From the NCBI GenBank assembly GCA_963611165.1, contig CAVDQG010000069.1:1-9085 (forward strand): a DNA stretch of 9,085 bases, written 5' to 3'. The stretch is from SIG603 sp963611165. GTDB taxonomy: Bacteria; Bacillota; Clostridia; Oscillospirales; Acutalibacteraceae. The position numbers and the translations under genes were made by a program. Positions within the stretch are counted from its first letter, which is position 1; each line of letters opens with the position of its first letter. The notes under the pieces were generated by a model. That model worked only from the letters and a program-made list of their open reading frames with translations. It did no database searches and had not been told where the DNA came from. Shown piece by piece: positions 1 through 7,117 of this stretch.

Positions 1-43
1 ATTATATATTCTATTAGGAGGATATTAATATTAAACGAGTTTA

Positions 44-673
44 TCAGTCACCTAACTCAACACTCAAAACACGGCAAATATAGGAAAACGCAGAGGCATA
101 AATAACTCTCGGTGATAGCTCATCAACATCTATATATCCAAGATGAATCTTTGCGGCAGTTGCTATAGTGTAATCCACAATACCTACAACAACCGATTCG
201 ACATTAAAACTTTTTTCAAATCCCATCTTCCTTATTTCGTGCTGAATGAACTTTGTAAACAGCTCATAGTTTTCGAGCCGTATTTTGTGAATCTCTTTCG
301 AGTAATATCCCGACGCGCAGAAACGGTAGCAGAATATTATTTTCTCCGAATCCTCCATGCAGAATTTCCAGAGATTCGACCAAAGAAACCACATCTGTTC
401 CTCTGTTCCGCTTTCTTCACCGTTATTTATGCGCAGTGATTTTTTCAAAAGTGATGCAAGAAGGCCTGAAATTGAACGGTCAACCCCAAGATAAGCCTCA
501 GTAGCAAGCTCACTCAAATCACTGTAACACTGATATATGTACGGATCACTCAATCCGCATCCGCTTGAAATTTTTCTTGTAGTCATGCTTTCTATTCCGC
601 TTGTCGCAACAAGATGATACGCCGATCGGTTCAATTTGTTCTTTATTTCGTCTTTTGTATATTTACTTGCCAT
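44..673 (-). CDS. TetR/AcrR-family transcriptional regulator
   Basis: A 209-residue protein of normal TetR length. Residues about 10-56 form the DNA-binding domain: a first helix, the TTRKISSGCGLS helix-turn-helix (31-42), then the recognition helix with YIYQCYSDLSEL (45-56), where the usual 'YxYFxxKxxL' is altered (Gln-Cys instead of Tyr/His-Phe). The rest (57-209) is helical and diverged, with several Cys and aromatic residues, as expected for a ligand/dimer domain; the ligand cannot be predicted. The ATG at 671-673 has a modest site, GAGG (680-683, minus), six bases away, and that site lies in one arm of an inverted repeat (673-714). The gene is divergent from the wall-anchored protein gene at 974, so local control of that gene and of itself is the natural guess (inference). 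Family assignment is firm; target and signal are unknown. Confidence 0.85.
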   Translation of the reverse strand: MASKYTKDEIKNKLNRSAYHLVATSGIESMTTRKISSGCGLSDPYIYQCYSDLSELATEAYLGVDRSISGLLASLLKKSLRINNGEESGTEEQMWFLWSNLWKFCMEDSEKIIFCYRFCASGYYSKEIHKIRLENYELFTKFIQHEIRKMGFEKSFNVESVVVGIVDYTIATAAKIHLGYIDVDELSPRVIYASAFSYICRVLSVELGD

Positions 674-714
674 TTAAAGCCTCACAATTACTTATTTTTT
701 TGTGAGGTTTTAAA
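673..714 (-). promoter_or_regulatory. Inverted repeat over the leader and ribosome site of the TetR gene
   Basis: Arms 673-687 and 700-714 pair over 15 bases with one G-T wobble; the core is CCTCACAA / TTGTGAGG, with a 12-base AT-rich centre. It touches the start codon of the minus-strand TetR gene. The palindrome could be the repressor's own DNA site. Alternatively, in mRNA the CCTCAC arm could pair with the GAGG ribosome site and lower translation. The sequence shows the symmetry only; the role is inferred. Confidence 0.5.
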
Positions 715-768
715 TTCTGCTTAAAATTTCAAGTTTTATTGCTTTTTGAAACTTTACTTCAAATTACG

Positions 769-799
769 ATTTTCGCAGAATTAGTCCTTCTGCGAAAAT
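769..799. repeat. Perfect 12-bp inverted repeat with 7-base spacer
   Basis: ATTTTCGCAGAA (769-780) and its exact complement TTCTGCGAAAAT (788-799) flank TTAGTCC. Neither strand has a clear run of T after the stem, so a terminator is unlikely. The position in the middle of a divergent control region fits an operator better, for instance for the neighbouring TetR protein. A cruciform or an attenuator is possible but has no further support. Confidence 0.55.
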
Positions 800-864
800 T
801 TATATCAAGTTAAATATAATCCTACGATTAACCTAATCTTCTCAAACCGTCAAATTATCCGATT

Positions 865-890
865 ATCTTTTTGTCGGCAAAATCTTTTTG
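865..890 (+). repeat. 9-bp direct repeat upstream of the surface-gene -35 box
   Basis: ATCTTTTTG occurs at 865-873 and again at 882-890, a 17-bp period, ending 6 bases before the -35 box. It could be a pair of activator half-sites. The repeat is AT-rich, so chance is a real alternative. Confidence 0.25.
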
Positions 891-896
891 TTAATA

Positions 897-925
897 TTGT
901 AATTATCTCCCAAAACCTATATAAT
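897..925 (+). promoter_or_regulatory. Sigma-A-type promoter of the surface-protein gene
   Basis: TTGTAA (897-902), a 17-base spacer, and a perfect TATAAT (920-925). Transcription would start near 932, giving a leader of about 40 bases that ends in AGGAGG (963-968), five bases before the ATG at 974. A 9-bp inverted repeat (TAATGTAAA 922-930 / TTTACATTA 955-963) overlaps the -10 box and the first base of the ribosome site. Confidence 0.7.
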
Positions 926-973
926 GTAAATATGGGCAATTAACTATACTCTATTTTACATTAGGAGGTAATT

Positions 974-2731
974 ATGAAAAAACTACTGAGTTTGCTCTTG
1001 GGCATCTGCCTTATCGTGAGCATTATCCCATTAGCTTCATCAGCGGAAGACCTAACTCCGAGGCTTGATGTTACTGCCGAGACACCCATAGCAGGTCAGG
1101 CTCCGTCATACGAGGATAACTTTTCGCTAGTTGACGCAAGGTACGACGCCTTGGTTGTCTCTGGCGTCAAATGGTTCTATGCTCGCACGGACTCTGCTTT
1201 CAACGGGGACACCGACAGAAACTGGGCTCCGATGAGTAGCAACGATACATTTAAAGCCGATTGTTTTTACGCTTATGCAATTACATTTGGCAATGTTTAT
1301 CCAAACATATATGAACTTCACGCTTGGAAAGACCTATCTACGATTAACGGCGGTACATGCGAATTTGCGTATGACACTGTAAATCAGCTGTTCACTTTGT
1401 ACACTAAGCTCGGTCAGCCTGAGGCACCCGATATTCCTGATTCGACAGTCTCGCCCTCACCGTCGGCTTCTCCGACAACAGAGCCGACAGTACAGCCTGA
1501 GCCTACCGTAAAGCCGCCTGTCGAACCTACCGTAAAACCCACGCCGAAACCGATTTCCCTTTCGTTCACTCTTGACGGCTACAAAGTCGATACAAACATC
1601 GTAAACGGATTAACGGTATCAAGTGACGAAGACACGAATGAAGGCATCGAGCTCGATTCTTGGGCAATCACAAAGGTACTTAGCACAAAGGACAGCTTCC
1701 ACGATGATATCATCACCGATGAAAGTGCAAAACTTGAACCCGTTACAGACTATTATCTTGCGGTGCAGTTCTTGCTTGATGACGGCTACGATATTTCAAG
1801 ATACAATGCCGAAAATATCACTCTTGAGGGTTACGGCACAGCCGCAGCACTCTTTGAAAACGGAAACAACGGTTATACCGCTATGTTCAAACTGCCAAGG
1901 CTCTATAGAGATGTAAGTGAACTTCACTTCACGCTTGACGGCTACGAAATTGGCGAAGCTGTTGCTGATACAACCATGACTAATGACCTCAATAACGAGG
2001 GCATCGCATGGGGCGAAAATCTGTATCTCACTCACTTTTCAATTTCTGATTCGGAGATAACTTTTGATAATTACGAAGACAACATAATCGATGACAAAGA
2101 TTATGTTTTTGAGAAAGACACAGACTACTATCTCTGTTTAACTCTCCCGTCCATTTACGGTTACACTGCTAAGGATTTGACTGCTGAGGATATCACACTT
2201 GACGGCTACGGCACTGCAAGTGCAGTCGAATATATCGATAATAACGATGAAGAGGAAGGCGTAAACGGTTTTGTTGCATTCTTTAAACTTCCGCAGTTAA
2301 AAGAAGCAACACCTGAACCAAGCGTTACACCTGAGCCGACCGCTGAACCGACAAATACTCCTGAACCAACTGTCGAGCCCACGGCAGAACCGACAAGCAC
2401 TCCTGAACCAACGGCAGAGCCTACAGTAGAACCTACGGCAACACCGACAGCTGCTCCCACAGCTACACCGGAAAGATCTGTGATTGTCACTCCGACTCCC
2501 ACACCTACCCAGTCACCGACACCGGAGCCGACAGAGGTTCCAAACGGAAACGGTGGTGGCAGTGGCACAAGCGGAGAAAAATCAACAACCGTAGTCACGG
2601 CATCTGCTTCACCTGCCACAACTCCCGCAACCGGCGACAACAGCAATATGGGTATATGGTATGCTGTTCTTGCAGTCAGTGCACTCGGAATTGTAGGAAC
2701 ATCATTGATTGCTAAGGCTAAAAAGAAATAA
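974..2731 (+). CDS. Secreted, sortase-anchored multidomain surface protein
   Basis: A 585-residue exported protein. Residues 1-24 are a signal peptide (two Lys, then a long hydrophobic run, with a probable cut near ASSA-ED). Residues 31-147 form a first domain whose start, ETPIAGQAP, resembles the repeated beta-domains of clostridial wall proteins. Residues 150-194 are a Pro/Thr/Ser linker. Residues 195-310 and 316-442 are two related repeats, each opening with FTLDGY, holding a DYYL strand and an I-T-L-x-GYGTA motif, and closing with FKLPxL. Residues 446-520 are a (PEPT)n-type linker, followed by a Gly/Ser patch. The C-terminus has TPATG (550-554), a hydrophobic segment (559-579) and the tail AKAKKK: a variant xPxTG sorting signal. 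The protein is therefore expected to be covalently fixed to peptidoglycan. No catalytic motif is seen, so adhesion or ligand binding is only a guess. The strong promoter and ribosome site suggest good expression. It is divergent from a TetR gene. Confidence 0.8.
   Translation: MKKLLSLLLGICLIVSIIPLASSAEDLTPRLDVTAETPIAGQAPSYEDNFSLVDARYDALVVSGVKWFYARTDSAFNGDTDRNWAPMSSNDTFKADCFYAYAITFGNVYPNIYELHAWKDLSTINGGTCEFAYDTVNQLFTLYTKLGQPEAPDIPDSTVSPSPSASPTTEPTVQPEPTVKPPVEPTVKPTPKPISLSFTLDGYKVDTNIVNGLTVSSDEDTNEGIELDSWAITKVLSTKDSFHDDIITDESAKLEPVTDYYLAVQFLLDDGYDISRYNAENITLEGYGTAAALFENGNNGYTAMFKLPRLYRDVSELHFTLDGYEIGEAVADTTMTNDLNNEGIAWGENLYLTHFSISDSEITFDNYEDNIIDDKDYVFEKDTDYYLCLTLPSIYGYTAKDLTAEDITLDGYGTASAVEYIDNNDEEEGVNGFVAFFKLPQLKEATPEPSVTPEPTAEPTNTPEPTVEPTAEPTSTPEPTAEPTVEPTATPTAAPTATPERSVIVTPTPTPTQSPTPEPTEVPNGNGGGSGTSGEKSTTVVTASASPATTPATGDNSNMGIWYAVLAVSALGIVGTSLIAKAKKK
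1556..2299 (+). repeat. Two tandem copies of a ~115-125-residue surface domain
   Basis: Copy 1 is encoded at 1556-1903 and copy 2 at 1919-2299. Shared landmarks in order are FTLDGY, a NEGI segment, an acidic DDxI patch, TDYYL, a gy-rich stretch, I-T-L-x-GYGTA, and a closing FKLPxL. The DNA of the two copies has diverged apart from short stretches such as the GACGGCTACG codons, so the duplication is old. The N-terminal domain (codons 31-147) may be a third, more distant member. Confidence 0.7.
2309..2533 (+). repeat. Pro/Thr/Glu-rich linker, degenerate short tandem repeats
   Basis: Encodes repeats built on EPT, TPEPT and APT units. One longer unit, PTAEPT-N/S-TPEPT, appears twice in a row with near-identical DNA about 42 bp apart. 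Such linkers typically span the peptidoglycan and hold the outer domains away from the wall. The repeats are liable to length change between strains. Confidence 0.75.
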
Positions 2732-2773
2732 ATAGCCCATAACCCTATCAATAAACAGTAAATTAAAAACTAA

Positions 2774-2811
2774 GCGGCACAGCCTTCGGAAACAATCCGT
2801 GGCTGTGCCGC
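2774..2811. terminator. Bidirectional intrinsic terminator between convergent genes
   Basis: Arms GCGGCACAGCC (2774-2784) and GGCTGTGCCGC (2801-2811) pair perfectly over 11 bases, with an inner CGGA/TCCG helix (2787-2790 / 2796-2799). On the minus strand it is followed by CTTAGTTTTTAATTT, a fair T-rich tail for the ABC operon. On the plus strand the tail is GCTTTATG, weaker but usable for the surface-protein gene, which ends 42 bases before the stem. Confidence 0.8.
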
Positions 2812-2841
2812 CGCTTTATGTAAATATTATTAAAATATAGT

Positions 2842-4581
2842 TTAACGGGAAATTTTCCAACCGACCGCCTGAGTTCTCGAGTCGATAAATCTCTTGTAAA
2901 TTCCCTCCTCATTCATCAGCTGTTCGTGAGTTCCCTGCTGTGAAATTCTACCCTTGTCTATTACGACAATCTGATCTGCGTGCCTTACGGTCTTTAGTCG
3001 GTGAGCAATCATAATGATTGTTTTTTCCTTGGTTAAAGCCTCTACGGCATCCATCAAGTCTTTTTCATTTTCGGGGTCAACATTTGCGGTTGCTTCATCA
3101 AGAATAATTATCGGCGCATCCTTCATTATGGCTCTTGCAATAGAAATTCTCTGCTTTTCTCCGCCCGAAAGGCTTGCTCCTCCCTCACCTATCACGGTGT
3201 CGTAACCGTCAGGAAGCTTGCTTATAAAGTCATGACAACACGCTTTCTTTGCCGCCTCAATAACCTCCTCACGGCTTGCATCCTGTCGTCCGAATTTTAT
3301 ATTATTCTCGATTGTATCGGCAAACAAATAGACCGTCTGGAAAACAAACGCAAAATTGCTCATTAAGCTGTCCATGCTGTAATCCTTGACATTCACTCCG
3401 TCCAAGGTGATTTCGCCTGAGTCGACATCCCAGAACCTTGCAATCAAATTACAAAGCGTAGATTTTCCGCCGCCTGACGGGCCGACAATAGCCGTTGTTG
3501 TATTTTGCGGAATTTTGAGTGAAACGCCGTCGATAATCTTTCTCTTATCATACGAAAACGAAACATTATCAAGCTGAATATCGTAATTCTTTGGCTCAAT
3601 ATTCTTTCCGTCAATATCCATTGTGTCAAGCTCGAGAATTGCATTTGCCTTGTCAACGCATACGCTTACCGTGTGCAAAAGTGAAGAATAGCTTCCTGCA
3701 CTTTCAAGACTTGAGTAAAGCATAAACGCCGCGGTAGTCATGCCGATTGCATAAACAACGCTCATCGTGCCGCTTGTATAAAAGTATGCACTGCACGCAA
3801 CGATAACCGCACCAGTAATCTTTGTTACTGCCGTCTGCAAAAAATGATACGGCACAAAGGTAAGCTCCATTTTCGTGTTAATTTTCGCACACGCATCGTT
3901 AGCATCATTCAATCTTTTGGATTGTTCTCCAAACAAATTGTATGATTTAACCTCGGTAATTCCCTGAAGATACTCCATAATTTGACTGACAAGCTCGGTA
4001 TCACAAGCAACCTTTTCCTCTGAGTTTTTCTTTCCCGCTTTCTGCATTTTAGAGTTAATGAGAAAGAACACAATCACTCCGACCGCCGAAATCAAGCCGA
4101 TTCTTATATCACAGAACAACATCATCAATACTATCATGGCGGTTTCCAAAATACCCTGAGTGGTCAACATTACAACTCTTGCGGCGATGTCGCCCAGTGC
4201 CTCCATGGTGTTTGTGGTAACAGATGAAATTTCTCCTATGCTGTTTGAGTTAAAATATCCCATTGGAAGATATCGCAAATGCTCAGCAATTTTTATTCTC
4301 GTGAACGCACTTGCATTGTAGCCGCCTTCCGTTTGGAGCGTCGTTGAAAATCTCTTACAAACGACAGATACCGTGGCTGATGCAATCATAATTATCAGTG
4401 AACCTCTGATGTACTTGCCGATGGCTTCTCCGCTTAGCAAGCCGATAAGAATATACATGATTGCAGGAATTTTCATGGCGGAAGCAAGAGCTTCAACAAC
4501 ACCTAGCACTATTGAAAGCTTGAATTTTCTGCTGTTCTCCTTACCAGAAAACTTAAAGAATTTTGCCAAAATCTCAAACAT
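2842..4581 (-). CDS. ABC transporter half-subunit 2 (membrane domain + ATPase)
   Basis: A 579-residue type IV (exporter-fold) ABC half-transporter of usual length. Residues about 20-300 hold the membrane segments, with an intracellular segment PMGYFNSNSIGEISSVTT (106-123). The ATPase runs from about 335 to 565: Walker A GPSGGGKST (367-375), Q-loop Gln415, signature LSGGE (471-475), Walker B IIILDEA with Asp495 and catalytic Glu496, D-loop NVDPENE, and switch His527. All catalytic residues are intact. The ATG follows the stop of the upstream ABC gene with no gap, and its AAGGAGG site (4590-4596, minus) lies inside that gene, so translation is coupled and the two proteins surely pair. The substrate cannot be read from the sequence. 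Drug or peptide export is the default label, but the pair also resembles the siderophore importers IrtAB/YbtPQ by recollection (inference). Confidence 0.9.
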   Translation of the reverse strand: MFEILAKFFKFSGKENSRKFKLSIVLGVVEALASAMKIPAIMYILIGLLSGEAIGKYIRGSLIIMIASATVSVVCKRFSTTLQTEGGYNASAFTRIKIAEHLRYLPMGYFNSNSIGEISSVTTNTMEALGDIAARVVMLTTQGILETAMIVLMMLFCDIRIGLISAVGVIVFFLINSKMQKAGKKNSEEKVACDTELVSQIMEYLQGITEVKSYNLFGEQSKRLNDANDACAKINTKMELTFVPYHFLQTAVTKITGAVIVACSAYFYTSGTMSVVYAIGMTTAAFMLYSSLESAGSYSSLLHTVSVCVDKANAILELDTMDIDGKNIEPKNYDIQLDNVSFSYDKRKIIDGVSLKIPQNTTTAIVGPSGGGKSTLCNLIARFWDVDSGEITLDGVNVKDYSMDSLMSNFAFVFQTVYLFADTIENNIKFGRQDASREEVIEAAKKACCHDFISKLPDGYDTVIGEGGASLSGGEKQRISIARAIMKDAPIIILDEATANVDPENEKDLMDAVEALTKEKTIIMIAHRLKTVRHADQIVVIDKGRISQQGTHEQLMNEEGIYKRFIDSRTQAVGWKISR

Positions 4582-6336
4582 TTACTTATCCTCCTTTGCC
4601 GTGTCTTTTGCAGAAATATGAGCCTCCCACATTTCTTTGTAAAGCGGACAGGATTTCAAAAGTTCCTCATGCGTACCGTAATTCTCAATATTTCCGTCAT
4701 TCACTACGAAAATTCTGTCGCTGTCCTTAACGGTAGAAAGACGATGTGCAATTACAATAAGCGTCTTCCCCTCTACAAGCTTCGCAATGGATTTTTGCAA
4801 TATCGCTTCGTTCTCAGGATCGGTATAAGCGGTCGCTTCATCAAGAATTACAATAGGCGCATCCTTAAGCATAGCCCTTGCGATAGAAATTCTCTGCCTC
4901 TCGCCTCCCGACAAATGACCTCCCGCACCACCGACAAGTGTATCAAAGCCGTTTTCAAGCTGCATTATAAAATCATAACATCCGCTTTTCTTCGTGACCT
5001 CGATAACCTCCTTGTCAGTCGCACTCGGTTTTCCATGTCTTATGTTCTCCATAACCGTTTCATTGAACAGATAGTTATCCTGAGAGACATACGCTATTTT
5101 ACCGTTAAAATCTTCAAAAGAGAGTTTTTTGACATCAACTCCGCCGATTTTAACGCTACCTGAACTCACATCCCAGAACGAGGCAATCAGCTTGGCAATC
5201 GTCGATTTTCCGCTTCCCGAGGGGCCGACTATCGCATTGACGCTTCCTGACTTCATCTCCATATTCACGCCGTGAAGTATCTCTTTTTCGTGATAAGCAA
5301 ATCTGACATTTTCAAGTGAAACCGAGTTATCTTTGAGTTTCTCGCCGCTAACCTCGGGGCGGGTAAGCTCAGGCTGTTCAAGAATATCCGCAACCTCACC
5401 CACAATAACGCCGATTTTTCCCAAATCATCCGTGTATGAACCGAGAGTAATAAGCGGCCCGACTATTCCGAGCGACAGAATGATACATATTGCAAAATCG
5501 GACAGAGATAAGCTCCCTTTCGCAACATAATGAGCTCCGAACGGCAAAACAGTAAGCAATGTGTAAGGCGTTATAACCATCATCAAGCCGTGATAAATCG
5601 AGCATTTTTTCATCCAGCTTATAAACGAGTTTGCATAATCCTTAGCCGCCTTTGTGAACTTTGCATATGAGCTTTCAGTTTTTCCAAACGCTTTGATAAC
5701 TTCAATTCCGTCAATGTATTCTACCGCCGCATCGTTAAGTTCCTTGGTAGCTTTAACGGTTTTTTCAAAGTTCGGCTGAAAATCAATCATCATTCCGAAA
5801 TATGATGCAAAACCAATCACAACAGGTACAAGTGACCAAAGAGCCAGCCGCCAATCCTTGGAGAAAAAGTAAATCAGAATAATTATCGGTGCCAAAAGAT
5901 TCGATGTGAATTCAGGGACGATATGCGCAAGCGTAGTCTCTATACTGTCGATTCTCTCCACAATAATGTTCTTGAACGTACCCGACGACGTATCCTTGAC
6001 ATAGCCGAGCGGAACTCTTGCCAGCTTGTCACAGCACATTTTTCTTATATCGGAAAGAACCGAAAATGTCGCCTTATGAGAAATCGTGGTCGATACCGAA
6101 TGAAATAGCTCTGCGGCGATAAAAGACAATGCAATCAAAGCCGCTTTTACTAAATAACTCCTTAGGTCTTTATCTTCGTTCAAAAACAGCCTCACAACAT
6201 CGGCAATCAAAAAATACGGTACGATTTTTAATATGACATTTCCGACCGCAAGCAAAACACTCCATAAATAGAGATTTTTCTTCGGTTTTGCCCATTCCAT
6301 AAGCCGACTTGTCGAAGATTTTTTCTTTTCTTTCAT
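4582..6336 (-). CDS. ABC transporter half-subunit 1 (membrane domain + ATPase)
   Basis: A 584-residue partner of the next gene, with the same layout. Membrane segments lie at about 22-300, with the motif PLGYVKDTSSGTFKN (109-123) followed by a SIETTLAHIVPE segment (131-142). The ATPase has Walker A GPSGSGKST (371-379), Q-loop Gln419, LSGGE (475-479), Walker B IVILDEA with Asp499 and Glu500, D-loop YTDPENE, and His531. Both nucleotide sites of the heterodimer therefore look competent, unlike many exporter pairs with one degenerate site. It lacks the N-terminal siderophore-reductase domain of mycobacterial IrtA. The ATG at 6334-6336 has CGGAGG-like GGAGG (6346-6350, minus) nine bases away. The gap of 95 bases from the TetR gene carries its own palindrome (6359-6378). 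Membrane location is certain; transport direction and substrate are open. Confidence 0.9.
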   Translation of the reverse strand: MKEKKKSSTSRLMEWAKPKKNLYLWSVLLAVGNVILKIVPYFLIADVVRLFLNEDKDLRSYLVKAALIALSFIAAELFHSVSTTISHKATFSVLSDIRKMCCDKLARVPLGYVKDTSSGTFKNIIVERIDSIETTLAHIVPEFTSNLLAPIIILIYFFSKDWRLALWSLVPVVIGFASYFGMMIDFQPNFEKTVKATKELNDAAVEYIDGIEVIKAFGKTESSYAKFTKAAKDYANSFISWMKKCSIYHGLMMVITPYTLLTVLPFGAHYVAKGSLSLSDFAICIILSLGIVGPLITLGSYTDDLGKIGVIVGEVADILEQPELTRPEVSGEKLKDNSVSLENVRFAYHEKEILHGVNMEMKSGSVNAIVGPSGSGKSTIAKLIASFWDVSSGSVKIGGVDVKKLSFEDFNGKIAYVSQDNYLFNETVMENIRHGKPSATDKEVIEVTKKSGCYDFIMQLENGFDTLVGGAGGHLSGGERQRISIARAMLKDAPIVILDEATAYTDPENEAILQKSIAKLVEGKTLIVIAHRLSTVKDSDRIFVVNDGNIENYGTHEELLKSCPLYKEMWEAHISAKDTAKEDK

Positions 6337-6358
6337 GCTTTAAATCCTCCGTTTATAT

Positions 6359-6378
6359 TTAGTTAGATGAAACTAACT
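6359..6378. promoter_or_regulatory. Palindromic operator-like site ahead of the ABC pair
   Basis: The 20 bases contain two overlapping inverted repeats: TTAGTT-N6-AACTAA (6359-6376) and AGTTAG-N6-CTAACT (6361-6378). The site lies 22-42 bases before the first ABC start, upstream of its ribosome site, and does not resemble the palindrome at the TetR promoter. TTAG/CTAA half-sites recall operators of DtxR/IdeR-type metal regulators, though the spacing differs from the classical IdeR box. A second regulator acting only on the transporter genes is inferred, not shown. Confidence 0.45.
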
Positions 6379-6392
6379 TGCTTTTAAAGCAA
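6378..6392. repeat. 15-bp palindrome TTGCTTT-T-AAAGCAA
   Basis: A perfect palindrome around a central T, immediately beside and sharing one base with the operator-like site at 6359-6378. It has no loop, so a protein-binding site is more likely than an RNA hairpin. It may be part of the same control region. No convincing internal promoter could be paired with it. Confidence 0.35.
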
Positions 6393-6431
6393 TACGCCTT
6401 TTAGACATATTAACTTTAGCTTACAAAACTC

Positions 6432-7067
6432 TTAATCGCAATCGGGAAATTTTATATTAAACAACTTCTCCCATCCGCCCATGTTAAATCTTTTCAACTG
6501 AGCGATGTTCTTTTTTGCTACATCTTTCTCGATATCATGCTCGATTATTTGAAAAATAGACGAGAAAAATCCCGTGTAAACCATGTGCATAAGACTTCTC
6601 TCAATATCGGGAATATCAATTCCTGATTTACGCATGGTATCCATATAGTTTAGCGTAGAGTCTATTTCACGCTCAACCATGTTGTGAATAAAATCAGCAA
6701 ATTTTCCGCTGTCTCCGCACTTCAAAAGCAGGCGGAAATTATCGTAGTTGTCATAAACATAATCCACAATCTGATCTATACCGTCACCCGACGCCTCTGT
6801 CATGTGATCTGTTTGAGACTGAGCCGAAAGCTCCTCAAAATCAGCAAGAATATTATCATAAATCTGATAAACATGCTCCACATACGGGTCTATTAGCGCA
6901 TCGAAAAGGCTTTCCTTGGTCGGATAGTATTTGTAGAATGCTCCTGTTGTGAGCCCCGCATCCTTAACTATATTTCTGAGCGACGCCCCGTCAAGCCCAT
7001 CTTCAAGAAAATGCTTCTTCGCCGTATTTAATATGTTTTCCCTTGTGATATCCGCTTTTGTCGACAT
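6432..7067 (-). CDS. TetR/AcrR-family regulator of the ABC transporter operon
   Basis: A 211-residue TetR protein. The helix-turn-helix is textbook: ASLRNIVKDAGLT (28-40), then the recognition helix with GAFYKYYPTKESL (42-54). The remaining residues are helical, rich in acidic and aromatic residues, with a flexible QSQTDHMTEASGDG loop (84-96), and make the ligand/dimer domain. I chose ATG at 7065-7067 over an in-frame TTG at 7077-7079, because the TTG codon lies directly against GGAGG (7072-7076, minus), the obvious ribosome site for the ATG. It is the first gene of the TetR-ABC-ABC unit, 95 bases ahead of the transporter. A palindrome over its promoter points to autorepression, released by a ligand that is probably the transported compound or a related signal (family knowledge plus inference). 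Confidence 0.9.
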   Translation of the reverse strand: MSTKADITRENILNTAKKHFLEDGLDGASLRNIVKDAGLTTGAFYKYYPTKESLFDALIDPYVEHVYQIYDNILADFEELSAQSQTDHMTEASGDGIDQIVDYVYDNYDNFRLLLKCGDSGKFADFIHNMVEREIDSTLNYMDTMRKSGIDIPDIERSLMHMVYTGFFSSIFQIIEHDIEKDVAKKNIAQLKRFNMGGWEKLFNIKFPDCD

Positions 7068-7081
7068 TTTCCCCTCCAAAC

Positions 7082-7117
7082 AAAATATAACAGTGCTATA
7101 TAACGCTGTTATATTTT
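7082..7117. promoter_or_regulatory. 36-bp palindromic operator at the TetR-ABC promoter
   Basis: Arms AAAATATAACAG (7082-7093) and CTGTTATATTTT (7106-7117) are exact complements. Symmetry continues inwards with only two mismatched pairs, to a TATA centre at 7099/7100. It covers most of the -10 box and the expected start of transcription. Size, symmetry and location match the autoregulatory sites of TetR repressors, possibly bound by two dimers. Confidence 0.75.

Larger units (their letters stand above)
674..973. other. Divergent intergenic region, 300 bp
   Basis: AT-rich control region between the TetR gene (leftward) and the surface-protein gene (rightward). It holds the leader palindrome at 673-714, a perfect 12-bp inverted repeat at 769-799, a 9-bp direct repeat at 865-890, the plus-strand promoter at 897-925 and a 9-bp inverted repeat at 922-963. 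No convincing minus-strand -35/-10 pair was found for the TetR gene, and no open reading frame with a ribosome site is seen. Confidence 0.6.

Noticed and set aside
17..22. AGGAGG on the plus strand near the left edge
   Set aside because: No ATG, GTG or TTG follows at a usable distance, and the frames soon meet stops while running opposite the TetR gene end.
2206..2751. A 181-codon open frame on the minus strand opposite the surface-protein gene
   Set aside because: It is rich in VG/SGV repeats that simply mirror the Pro/Thr codon repeats of the real gene, has no fitting ribosome site, and the plus-strand gene has a signal peptide, domains and a sorting signal.
4618..5163. A 181-codon open frame on the plus strand inside ABC subunit 1
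   Set aside because: It lies antisense to the conserved ATPase domain with all motifs intact on the minus strand, and has no recognisable domain.
7077..7079. TTG as the start of the operon TetR gene
   Set aside because: It would sit directly against the GGAGG that is ideally placed for the ATG at 7065-7067, and it adds only MEGK outside the conserved TetR N-terminus.
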